Assembly (NCBI GenBank): GCA_903906325.1
Contig: CAIVJV010000164.1
Span: 1-16,871, forward strand
Source: an uncultured Gemmatimonadota bacterium
GTDB taxonomy: Bacteria; Gemmatimonadota; Gemmatimonadetes; Gemmatimonadales; Gemmatimonadaceae
Direction: 5' to 3'
Length of the DNA stretch: 16,871 nt
The notes under the pieces were generated by a model. It saw only the letters and a program-made list of their open reading frames with translations, was not told the origin of the DNA and made no database searches. Positions within the stretch are counted from its first letter, which is position 1. Every line of letters starts with the position of its first letter. Of this stretch, positions 7,550 to 14,245 are shown one piece after another. A program made the translations under genes and the position numbers.

Positions 7550-9276
7550 GCGCCCGGACCGCCGCTGCTGCACCCCCTGCTTCGGGGTTCGGCGACCTCG
7601 CGCTCGACCCGCGCGTCCTCGTCGCGCTGACCGCCCTCGGGTACGAGGAACCGACCCCGATCCAGCGCGCGGCGATCCCCGCACTCCTCGCCGGCCGCGA
7701 TGTCCTCGCGCAGGCGGCGACCGGGACCGGGAAGACCGCGGCGTTCGCTCTCCCGCTGCTCCATCGACTGACCCCTGACGCGCCGCCACGGGAGCGGACC
7801 GCGGCACTCGTCCTCGTCCCCACGCGTGAGCTCGCGATGCAGGTGGCCGAGGCGATCCATCGCTACGGGAAGGGGCTCGGCGCCGTCGCGATCCCGATCT
7901 ATGGTGGCGCCCCGATGGAGGGGCAGATCCGCTCCCTCAAGCGTGGCGCCGATGTGGTGATCGCCACGCCGGGCCGTGCGCTCGACCACATCCGCCGCAA
8001 GACGGTCTTCCTCGCGTCGGTCCGGACCGTGGTGCTCGACGAGGCCGACGAGATGCTCGAGATGGGGTTCGCGGAGGATCTCGAGGCGATCCTCGCGGCG
8101 ACGCCGGCGGAGAAACAGGTCGCCCTCTTCTCGGCGACCCTCGCCCCGCGCATCGCGGCGATCGCGCGCACGCATCTGCGTGAGCCCGAGGTCATCACCG
8201 TCGATGTCGAGGCGGTACAGGCGGAGAAGACCGCGGCGATCCGTCAGGTGGCGTACATCGTCCCGCGGGCGCACAAGATGCAGGCGCTCGGTCGGATCCT
8301 CGATGTGGAGCAGCCGACGAGCGCGATCGTGGTCTGCCGGACACGCACCGAGGTCGACGCGCTCACCGAGACGCTCAACGGGCGCGGGTTCCACGCTGAG
8401 GCCCTCCATGGTGGCCTCTCGCAGGACCAGCGCGATCGCGTGATGAAGCGCTTCCGCGCCAAGACCTCCGAGCTCTTGATCGCGACCGATGTCGCCGCAC
8501 GCGGGCTCGATGTGCAGCATGTCTCGCATGTGGTGAACTACGACGTACCGAACGCCTCCGAGGCGTACGTCCATCGGATCGGCCGGACCGGACGCGCGGG
8601 ACGGAAAGGGGTGGCGATCACCTTGGCCGAGCCGCGAGAACATCGGTGGCTCCGCAGCTTCGAGCGCGCGACGGGGGGGACGATCGAGGTGGCGACGGTG
8701 CCGACGGTGGCCGATCTCAAGGCGCGGCGGCTCGAGCTCGCGCAGGCGGCGCTCCGTGAGGTGATCCTCGCCGGGGAGCTCGACCCGTGGCGGAGCGTGG
8801 TCGCGGGGCTCGCCGAGGAGTTCGATCTCCTGGACATCGCAGCGGCGGCGGTGAAGCAGGGGGCGGGCGACTCAGCCGAGGCCGATGAGGCGGAGATCCC
8901 GACCGCGCCCGTGCGGGAGCGGCATCCGGCGCGGGAGCGCGAGGCGATGCGGCAGGAGCGTCGCGAGGCGACCGCCGCGAACCCGGCGAAAGCTCGTGCG
9001 ACCAAGGGGGGGAAGGGCGCCGGTACCGGCTGGGCGATGGCGAAGCTCTACGTGGGCGGGGGGCGCAAGCTCAAGATCCGCCCGGGCGATATCGTCGGGG
9101 CGATCACCCACGAGATGTCCCTCGATGCGAGCGCGATCGGCGCGATCCAGATCTGGGATCGGCACAGCATCGTCGAGGTACCGGAGACGATCGCGGATGA
9201 CGTGATCCGCACCCTCTCGGCCACGACCATCAAGGGTAAGAAACTCCAGATCCGTCGGGACCGCTCCGTCCGCTAG
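7546..9276 (+). CDS. DEAD-box RNA helicase (DeaD/CsdA-like), apparent CTG start
   Basis: The frame encodes a complete DEAD-box helicase of 576 residues if read from the CTG at 7546. Motifs in order are the Q motif (Phe15; PTPIQ 36-40), Walker A AATGTGKT (57-64, Lys63), PTRELA (92-97), DEAD (165-168), SAT (196-198), ATDVAARGLD and HRIGRTGR (343-350). A charged Ala/Glu/Arg-rich linker follows, then a DbpA/CsdA-type RNA-binding domain (PF03880-like) from about 499. The first ATG, at 7837, would remove the Q motif, Walker A and motif Ia. Between the in-frame stop at 7489-7491 and that ATG there is no ATG, GTG or TTG. CTG at 7546 overlaps the desaturase stop as CTGA, like the GTGA overlap earlier. 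Such helicases unwind RNA in ribosome assembly and mRNA decay, and many are cold-induced. Confidence 0.93.
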   Translation: MSARTAAAAPPASGFGDLALDPRVLVALTALGYEEPTPIQRAAIPALLAGRDVLAQAATGTGKTAAFALPLLHRLTPDAPPRERTAALVLVPTRELAMQVAEAIHRYGKGLGAVAIPIYGGAPMEGQIRSLKRGADVVIATPGRALDHIRRKTVFLASVRTVVLDEADEMLEMGFAEDLEAILAATPAEKQVALFSATLAPRIAAIARTHLREPEVITVDVEAVQAEKTAAIRQVAYIVPRAHKMQALGRILDVEQPTSAIVVCRTRTEVDALTETLNGRGFHAEALHGGLSQDQRDRVMKRFRAKTSELLIATDVAARGLDVQHVSHVVNYDVPNASEAYVHRIGRTGRAGRKGVAITLAEPREHRWLRSFERATGGTIEVATVPTVADLKARRLELAQAALREVILAGELDPWRSVVAGLAEEFDLLDIAAAAVKQGAGDSAEADEAEIPTAPVRERHPAREREAMRQERREATAANPAKARATKGGKGAGTGWAMAKLYVGGGRKLKIRPGDIVGAITHEMSLDASAIGAIQIWDRHSIVEVPETIADDVIRTLSATTIKGKKLQIRRDRSVR

Positions 9277-9737
9277 TACCGCGCGAAGACCGACGTCGTC
9301 CCGTTCGCCGCGAAGGCGATCACCGCATAGCGCTCGTATCGCTTCGGGTCCCCCTGTTCCATCCCCGGGGATCCGATCGGCATGCCAGGCACCGCGAGGC
9401 CACGGATCGCGGGGCGTTGCGCGAAGAGCCGCTTGATATCGGCGGCGGGTACATGGCCCTCGACGAGATAGGTGCCGACCACGGCGGTATGACAACTCTC
9501 GAGGGCGGCGGGCACGCCCATCATCCGCTTCACGCCGGAAAGATCATCCGTATCCACCCCCTTCACCGTCAGGCCGTTCCGCTGCAGGTGCTCGATCCAT
9601 GCCACGCAGCATCCACAGGTCGCCCCCTTGTACACGGTGATCGTGGGGAGCTTCGGCTGACTCTCGCCGCGTGCGGGTAGCAGGGCCGCGACGGCACCGG
9701 CGGCGAGGGAGCGGGCGAGGAAGGTGCGACGGTCCAT
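9273..9737 (-). CDS. DUF411 protein with Tat signal, putative metal-binding
   Basis: The product is 154 residues from the ATG at 9737. The N terminus MDRRTFLARSLAAGAVAALL carries a twin-arginine motif, so export in folded form by the Tat system is likely. The rest matches DUF411: CGCC at 41-44, ESCHTA with Cys82-His83, EGHVPAADI with His95, and the Met-containing tail VPGMPIGSPGME (106-117). The Cys, His and Met pattern suggests binding of a soft metal such as copper. DUF411 genes often sit beside copper-resistance genes, but none is visible here. It follows the M20 peptidase with a 14-base gap, so the two probably share a transcript. Its TAG stop overlaps the helicase TAG on the other strand within one CTAG. 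Confidence 0.88.
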   Translation of the reverse strand: MDRRTFLARSLAAGAVAALLPARGESQPKLPTITVYKGATCGCCVAWIEHLQRNGLTVKGVDTDDLSGVKRMMGVPAALESCHTAVVGTYLVEGHVPAADIKRLFAQRPAIRGLAVPGMPIGSPGMEQGDPKRYERYAVIAFAANGTTSVFARY

Positions 9738-9751
9738 GGACGCGACTCCGG

Positions 9752-11041
9752 TCAGCGTGAGACGCCGGCGAGGGCGGTGACGAGCAGGAGGGCGAGCTGT
9801 GGTCCCTTGAAGGAATCCGGCGTCTCGGTGTACGCCTCCTCGGTGCCATGCGCCCCGGTGCTGCGGCCGCCGCCATTGATGGTGATGGCGGGGATCCCCA
9901 TCGCGATCGGGAGGTTGGCATCGGTGCTCGAGGCACTCGTCGCCGGAAGCCACCCGAGGGCCTCGATAGCGGCCCACGCGGTCTGCACGATCGGGGCGTC
10001 GTCAGACTGCCCGCCGGTCGGGCGAATGCCGATCGTGTCGTAGGTCACGGTCACGCTCGCGCGTGAGTTCGGCCACCGGGCGAGCTCCTCGGCGACGCCC
10101 GCCGCGATCGCCGCTCGGATCTGCGCATCGATGGCGGCGAGCGCCTCTGGGGACTCAGAGCGCATATCGACCTCCATCTGCGCGAGTGGCGTGATGGTGT
10201 TCACGCTCGTCCCCCCACGCACGATCCCGACGTTGAAGGTGGTGCGTGGATTCGTCGGCACGCGCAGGTCACCGATCTTCGCGATGGCGCGCCCCATGGC
10301 ATGCATCGGATTCGCCATCCCGAAGGCGCCGTAGCTGTGACCGCCCGGCCCCTTGAACGAGACGTTGTAGCGATGGCTCCCGACGGCGCGGGAGACGATG
10401 CGCCCATCACCCGCGCCGTCGACGGAGATGAAGTAGTTCACCGTCCCAGCGAATTCCTTGGTGAGGAGATGCCGCACCCCACGGAGATTGCCCGGGCCCT
10501 CCTCGCCGACGTTGCCGACGAGGTGGACCGTGCCGCGCGGGGTGACGCGCTGCTCCTTCAGCACGCGAGCGAGGGTCAGGATGACGGCGAGCCCCCGGCA
10601 ATCGTCCCCGATCCCCGCCCCTGCGATCCGATCCCCCGTGCGGGTGGTCCGCACGTCAGTGCCCTCGGGGAAGACGGTATCGAGGTGGCCAGCGATGAGC
10701 ACCACGGGGCCGCGGCCCGCGCCGATCGTGGCGATGACGTTCCCTTCCGCGTCGATGCGCGCATCGCGATAGCCGAGGGCGATGAGGCGCCGCTGGAACT
10801 CCGCGGCACGGGCCTGCTCCTTGAATGGGGGCGCGGGAATCTCGCAGATGGAGATCTGCTGCTCGAGGGTCCAGCCCTGGAGTCCCGGCATCGCCTCCAT
10901 CGCGCGCCTGACGCTCGGATCGGCGAGTGGGATCGGGAGGGCCTGGGCCGCGACCAATCGTGCGGCAGCGGTGAGCAGGAGGAGCGCGGCGAGCGCGGGA
11001 CGTGCGCCGAGGCGCCTGTGCGAGGGACGGAGGGCGTGCAT
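9752..11041 (-). CDS. secreted M20-family metallopeptidase
   Basis: The 429-residue protein has an N-terminal signal peptide (basic stretch, hydrophobic core at about 15-32, AQA). The catalytic domain shows the M20 landmarks: GHLDTVF with ligand His119 and Asp121, the bridging Asp147 in GDDCRG, catalytic Glu180 and ligand Glu181 in GEEGPG, Asp208, and the closing His398 in GAHGTEE. The dimerisation domain (about 222-330) begins FKGPGGHSYG. The arrangement resembles M20 di- and tripeptidases, with two zinc ions expected. It most likely hydrolyses small peptides in the periplasm or outside the cell; the exact substrate is unknown. It is first in a unit with the DUF411 gene and diverges from the acyl-CoA ligase across only 27 bases. 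A TAGATT box six bases before the ATG suggests a leaderless message. Confidence 0.9.
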   Translation of the reverse strand: MHALRPSHRRLGARPALAALLLLTAAARLVAAQALPIPLADPSVRRAMEAMPGLQGWTLEQQISICEIPAPPFKEQARAAEFQRRLIALGYRDARIDAEGNVIATIGAGRGPVVLIAGHLDTVFPEGTDVRTTRTGDRIAGAGIGDDCRGLAVILTLARVLKEQRVTPRGTVHLVGNVGEEGPGNLRGVRHLLTKEFAGTVNYFISVDGAGDGRIVSRAVGSHRYNVSFKGPGGHSYGAFGMANPMHAMGRAIAKIGDLRVPTNPRTTFNVGIVRGGTSVNTITPLAQMEVDMRSESPEALAAIDAQIRAAIAAGVAEELARWPNSRASVTVTYDTIGIRPTGGQSDDAPIVQTAWAAIEALGWLPATSASSTDANLPIAMGIPAITINGGGRSTGAHGTEEAYTETPDSFKGPQLALLLVTALAGVSR

Positions 11042-11044
11042 ATT
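11039..11044 (+). promoter_or_regulatory. weak -10-like box (CATATT) for the acyl-CoA ligase
   Basis: CATATT overlaps the ATG of the divergent M20 gene and would start transcription near 11051, about 18 bases before the ligase ATG. It is the best candidate in or near the 27-base gap, but no -35 is evident. It would face the minus-strand box at 11048-11053 almost head to head. Confidence 0.2.
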
Positions 11045-11047
11045 CGG

Positions 11048-11053
11048 AATCTA
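11048..11053 (-). promoter_or_regulatory. -10-like box (TAGATT) six bases before the M20 peptidase
   Basis: On the minus strand TAGATT is followed by CCGAAT and the ATG at 11041. It fits TANNNT, and the spacing predicts transcription from the start codon itself. An AGGAGGGG stretch lies further upstream, about 18 bases from the ATG, too far to act as a normal ribosome site. It would lie outside the transcript if this promoter is used. Confidence 0.4.
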
Positions 11054-11068
11054 CCTACCCCTCCTGCG

Positions 11069-12763
11069 ATGACCACCCATCCTTGGCTCAGGCATTACGA
11101 TGCCGGTGTGCCGGCGAGTCTGGCGCCGTATCCCGAGCGCATCCTGCTCGATTATCTGGACGACGCGGTCCGGATGCGACCCGAGGCGACGGCCCTGCAC
11201 TTCAAGGGGACCGATGTCAGTTGGGGGACGTTGGCGCGTGCGAGCGATGCCTTCGCCTGTGCGCTGCGCGAGATGGGGGTCGGCCCCGGCGATCGGGTCG
11301 CGGTGCTCCTCCCCAACTGTCCGCAGTTCTTCGTCGTGGAGCTCGCGGCATGGAAGGTCGGGGCGATCCTCACCCCGCTGAATCCCATCTATACCGAGGA
11401 CGAGCTCGTCGGGCCGCTGACGACCGCGACCCCGAAGCTCATCGTCACCCTCTCGACGTTCTATGAGCGGGTGAAGGGGGCACAGCGCCGCGTGCCGGCG
11501 GTGCGGCAGGTGGTGGTGACGAGCATCAAGGAGTGGTTGCCCCCGCTCCTGCGCGTGGTCTTCACGCTGGTGCTGGAGAAGAAGGGAGGCCATCGCGCCG
11601 TGTTGCGGGATGGGGATCCGATGTTGCCCGCGCTCCTCGCGCGCCACGCGGGTCAGCGGCCCCCGGCGTATCGCCCTGGCATCGATGACGATGCCATCCT
11701 CCTCATGAGCGGTGGGACGACGGGGACCCCGAAAGCCGTGCGCGTGCATCATCATGCGCTGGTGATCACGGGGCTCCAGTTCCGCGCCTGGCTCGGGGAT
11801 ATCCTCCCCGAGTGGGAGGGGAGCTATTGCCTCCCGCTGCCCCTCTTCCATACATACGGCGCCTGTGGGGTGCAGTCCGCCTGCGTCATCGGGCACAATG
11901 CGATCGTCCTCGTGCCCAATCCGCGCGACCTGAACGATCTGGTGAAGACGGTGGAGCGGACCAAGCCCTCGGTCTTCTGCGGCGTCCCGACGCTGTACAA
12001 TGCCTTGCTCAATCATCCCCGCGTGGCGAGCCGGAAGGCGGACTTCGCCTCGATGCGGGCCTGTGTCTCAGGGGCTGCGCCACTGTTGCAGGAGACGCGG
12101 CGGCGCTTCACGGCGATCACCGGGGCGCGCATCGTCGAGGGGTACGCCATGACGGAGTCGAATCTCGCCTCCGTGGTCTGGCCCCTCCATGGGCCCGAGA
12201 AGATCGGGTCGGTGGGGATCCCGATCTCCGACTGCGCGGTGAAGATCGTCGATGCCGACGATCCGACGCGCGAGCTCCCCGCCGGCGAGGTCGGGGAGAT
12301 CCTCCTCACCGGGCCGCAGATCATGCGCGGGTACTTCAACGCGCCGTCTGACGTCGATCAGATGTTACATGCGCACGCCGACGGACGGACCTGGCTCCAC
12401 ACCGCCGACCTCGGCTACGTCGATGAGGATCACTATCTCTTCATCGTCGATCGCAAGAAGGATCTGATCAAGATGAATGGGATGCAGGTCTGGCCGCGCG
12501 AGATCGAGGAGGTGCTCGCGAAGCATCCGGCGGTGCTCGAGGCGGGGGTCCGTGGGTTCCCCGACGCCGCACGGGGCGAGGTCGCGGTGGGCTTCGTGGT
12601 GCGACGCCCCGGCCATGCGGTGACGGGCCCCGAGCTCCGTGAGTGGTGCAAGGGACATCTCGCGCCATTCAAGGTGCCGGCGCGGATCGTCTTCACGCCG
12701 GAGTTGCCGAAGTCGCTGATCGGGAAGGTGCTGCGACGGTTGCTGGTCGAGACCCCGAGCTGA
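11069..12763 (+). CDS. AMP-forming long-chain fatty acid-CoA ligase
   Basis: The 564-residue protein is a complete adenylate-forming enzyme. Motifs in order are the phosphate loop MSGGTTGTPK (213-222), YAMTES (359-364), TAD with Asp447, DRKKDLIK (461-468) and the C-terminal LPKSLIGKVLRR with Lys553, the residue used for adenylation. A hydrophobic-basic insert (about 166-182, LPPLLRVVFTLVLEKK) resembles the membrane-contacting segment of long-chain acyl-CoA synthetases. It should convert a fatty acid to acyl-CoA with ATP via an acyl-AMP, at the inner face of the membrane; chain length is inferred. The ATG at 11069 is chosen because the protein is full length from there; the longer open frame upstream is antisense to the M20 gene. 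The phosphodiesterase follows after four bases, so the two form an operon. Confidence 0.9.
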   Translation: MTTHPWLRHYDAGVPASLAPYPERILLDYLDDAVRMRPEATALHFKGTDVSWGTLARASDAFACALREMGVGPGDRVAVLLPNCPQFFVVELAAWKVGAILTPLNPIYTEDELVGPLTTATPKLIVTLSTFYERVKGAQRRVPAVRQVVVTSIKEWLPPLLRVVFTLVLEKKGGHRAVLRDGDPMLPALLARHAGQRPPAYRPGIDDDAILLMSGGTTGTPKAVRVHHHALVITGLQFRAWLGDILPEWEGSYCLPLPLFHTYGACGVQSACVIGHNAIVLVPNPRDLNDLVKTVERTKPSVFCGVPTLYNALLNHPRVASRKADFASMRACVSGAAPLLQETRRRFTAITGARIVEGYAMTESNLASVVWPLHGPEKIGSVGIPISDCAVKIVDADDPTRELPAGEVGEILLTGPQIMRGYFNAPSDVDQMLHAHADGRTWLHTADLGYVDEDHYLFIVDRKKDLIKMNGMQVWPREIEEVLAKHPAVLEAGVRGFPDAARGEVAVGFVVRRPGHAVTGPELREWCKGHLAPFKVPARIVFTPELPKSLIGKVLRRLLVETPS

Positions 12764-12767
12764 GCCG

Positions 12768-14003
12768 ATGCGATCGCTCCTCGTCCTCCTCTGGGCTGTC
12801 CTGCTCCTCGCCGCACCGATCGGCGCGCAGCAGGCCCCCCGTGTCCTCCTGATCGGCCTCGATGGCTTCCGCGCCGATTATCTCGAGCGACCCGCGGCCC
12901 TCCATCTCCGGGCCCTTGCCGCGCGCGGGGTGCGCGCCGACCGGATGATCCCCGCCTTCCCGTCGAAGACCTTCCCGAACCACTACTCGATCGTCACCGG
13001 GCTCGCTCCGGAGCATCATGGGATCGTCGCCAATGCGATGCGCGACCCGGCGCTCGGGCTCTTCCGGTTGAGCGACCGCACGGCGGTGCAGACCTCAGGC
13101 TGGTGGGGCGGGGAGCCGATCTGGGTGACGGCCGAGCGACAGGGGCGTCGGGCCGCGACGTACTTCTGGCCTGGGTCCGAGGCGGCGATCGGCGGGGTGC
13201 GGCCTTCCTGGTGGTACCCGTACGACGGCACGCGCCCCAACGCCGATCGCGAGCGACAGGTGCTCGAGTGGCTCGCGCTCCCTCCGGACTCCGCCCCCGC
13301 CTTCATCGCGCTCTATTTCTCCGATACCGACGACGCAGGGCACCGCTACGGCCCCGACGCCCCGCAGGTGGATTCGGCGATCGCGCGGGTCGATGCCGCG
13401 GTCGGGCGACTCGTCGCGGGGATCGCACGACTCGGTCTCACCGACGTCGTGAACGTCATCGTGGTCGCGGACCATGGGATGGCGGCGGTCGCGCCCGAAC
13501 GGACGATCGTGCTCGATGACTATCTCGATCTCACGACGGTGGAGATCATCGACCTGAATCCGGTCGCGATGATCACCCCGGTGGATGGGGATGTCGACCG
13601 GGTGATGCGCGCTCTGCACGGGCGGCATCCTGCGCTCTCGGTCTATCGGCGAGGGGAGACGCCGTCGGCGTTCCGATTCCGCACCCATCCGCGCATCACG
13701 CCGATCGTGGCGGTCGCCGATGATCGGTGGAGCCTCGTCACGCGCGGCCCCCGCACCCGTGAGGCGGCGGTCCAGGCCGTGGGCGGCGGCGCGCATGGCT
13801 ACGACCCTCGGCTCCCCTCGATGGCCGCGCTCTTCGTCGCCGCAGGGCCCGGGATCGCGGTGGGCCGTACCGTGCCCGCCTTCCAGAACATCCACGTCTA
13901 TCCGCTGATGGCGGAGCTCCTCCGGCTCCGTCCCGCGCCGACCGATGGCGCGTTGGATAGCGTGCGGACGATCCTCAGAACTCGCGGCGCTTCATCTCCT
14001 TGA
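12768..14003 (+). CDS. secreted ENPP-type nucleotide pyrophosphatase/phosphodiesterase
   Basis: The 411-residue protein starts with a signal peptide (MRSLLVLLWAVLLLAAPIGA). The remainder is an alkaline-phosphatase-superfamily domain of the ENPP type. The nucleophile is Thr68 in FPSKTFPNHYS. Metal ligands fit Asp32 (GLDGFR), Asp188 and His192 (DTDDAGH), Asp235-His236 (ADHGM) and His343 (GAHGYD), a full two-zinc site. ENPP enzymes split phosphodiester or pyrophosphate bonds in nucleotides, dinucleotides or lysophospholipids outside the cytoplasm; which applies here cannot be told. A WWGGEPIW loop near 112-119 is typical of the bacterial and NPP members. It lies four bases after the acyl-CoA ligase. 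Its last 29 bases overlap the end of a 58-residue gene on the other strand. Confidence 0.9.
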   Translation: MRSLLVLLWAVLLLAAPIGAQQAPRVLLIGLDGFRADYLERPAALHLRALAARGVRADRMIPAFPSKTFPNHYSIVTGLAPEHHGIVANAMRDPALGLFRLSDRTAVQTSGWWGGEPIWVTAERQGRRAATYFWPGSEAAIGGVRPSWWYPYDGTRPNADRERQVLEWLALPPDSAPAFIALYFSDTDDAGHRYGPDAPQVDSAIARVDAAVGRLVAGIARLGLTDVVNVIVVADHGMAAVAPERTIVLDDYLDLTTVEIIDLNPVAMITPVDGDVDRVMRALHGRHPALSVYRRGETPSAFRFRTHPRITPIVAVADDRWSLVTRGPRTREAAVQAVGGGAHGYDPRLPSMAALFVAAGPGIAVGRTVPAFQNIHVYPLMAELLRLRPAPTDGALDSVRTILRTRGASSP

Positions 14004-14151
14004 ACATCCGCTCGCGCTCCTCGTCGCGTTCATCCGTGACGCGCTGCGGGGCGGTGGCGTCGTAGGTCTTGGCCTCGACGTTCCGCGGCTTCGCCTGCTT
14101 CTGCATCTTCTTCACCAGATTCTGGATCGACTTGTCATCCAGGCCAGCCAT
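13975..14151 (-). CDS. small charged protein of 58 residues, unknown function
   Basis: An ATG at 14151 on the minus strand opens a 58-codon frame ending in TGA at 13977-13975. It has a strong Shine-Dalgarno sequence (GGAGGG, four bases before the ATG). A candidate -10 box and the terminator of the upstream gene lie just before it, so it looks independently transcribed. The protein starts MAGLDDKSIQNLVKKMQ, has a basic middle (KQAKPRN) and ends in a highly charged, probably helical tail (ERDEERERMFKEMKRREF). There is no signal peptide, cysteine or known motif, so it should be cytoplasmic, perhaps binding nucleic acid or a partner protein; that is a guess. The codons are GC-rich at third positions, as in neighbouring genes. 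Its 3' end overlaps the phosphodiesterase gene by 29 bases. Confidence 0.75.
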   Translation of the reverse strand: MAGLDDKSIQNLVKKMQKQAKPRNVEAKTYDATAPQRVTDERDEERERMFKEMKRREF

Positions 14152-14155
14152 GGCG

Positions 14156-14161
14156 CCCTCC
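14156..14161 (-). promoter_or_regulatory. strong ribosome binding site of the 58-residue gene
   Basis: GGAGGG on the minus strand ends four bases before the ATG at 14151. It is the clearest Shine-Dalgarno match in the window and decides the start of the short gene. Most other first genes here lack one. Confidence 0.65.
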
Positions 14162-14181
14162 GGGGCAGTGACGGTGTACGA

Positions 14182-14187
14182 ATCCTA
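14182..14187 (-). promoter_or_regulatory. candidate -10 box (CACG-TAGGAT) for the 58-residue gene
   Basis: On the minus strand TAGGAT, preceded by CACG, lies 30 bases before the ATG at 14151 and just after the upstream terminator. The expected leader of about 24 bases would carry the GGAGGG ribosome site. No -35 match is clear. Confidence 0.38.
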
Positions 14188-14203
14188 CGTGGCGCATCGT
14201 GAA

Positions 14204-14236
14204 AGGGGGAGGCGGTCGTGGTGACCGCCTCCCCCT
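14204..14236 (-). terminator. strong hairpin terminator after the amidohydrolase gene
   Basis: A perfect 14-base inverted repeat (14204-14217 with 14223-14236) encloses a five-base loop, starting nine bases after the amidohydrolase stop. On the minus strand the stem is followed by only two further T residues, so the T-tract is short. The stem is almost all G-C and should be very stable. It separates the amidohydrolase from the 58-residue gene. Confidence 0.75.
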
Positions 14237-14245
14237 GTCGCGTCC

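Noticed and set aside
6458..7807. 449-codon open frame on the minus strand
   Set aside because: It is antisense to the desaturase and helicase, both with complete motifs, and its own protein has only low-complexity Arg/Glu/His runs.
7837..9276. Helicase beginning at the ATG at 7837
   Set aside because: This start would delete the Q motif, Walker A and PTRELA, all encoded in frame upstream.
10301..11068. Upstream extension of the acyl-CoA ligase frame by 256 codons
   Set aside because: The extension is antisense to the M20 gene, has no domain, and the ligase is full length from 11069.
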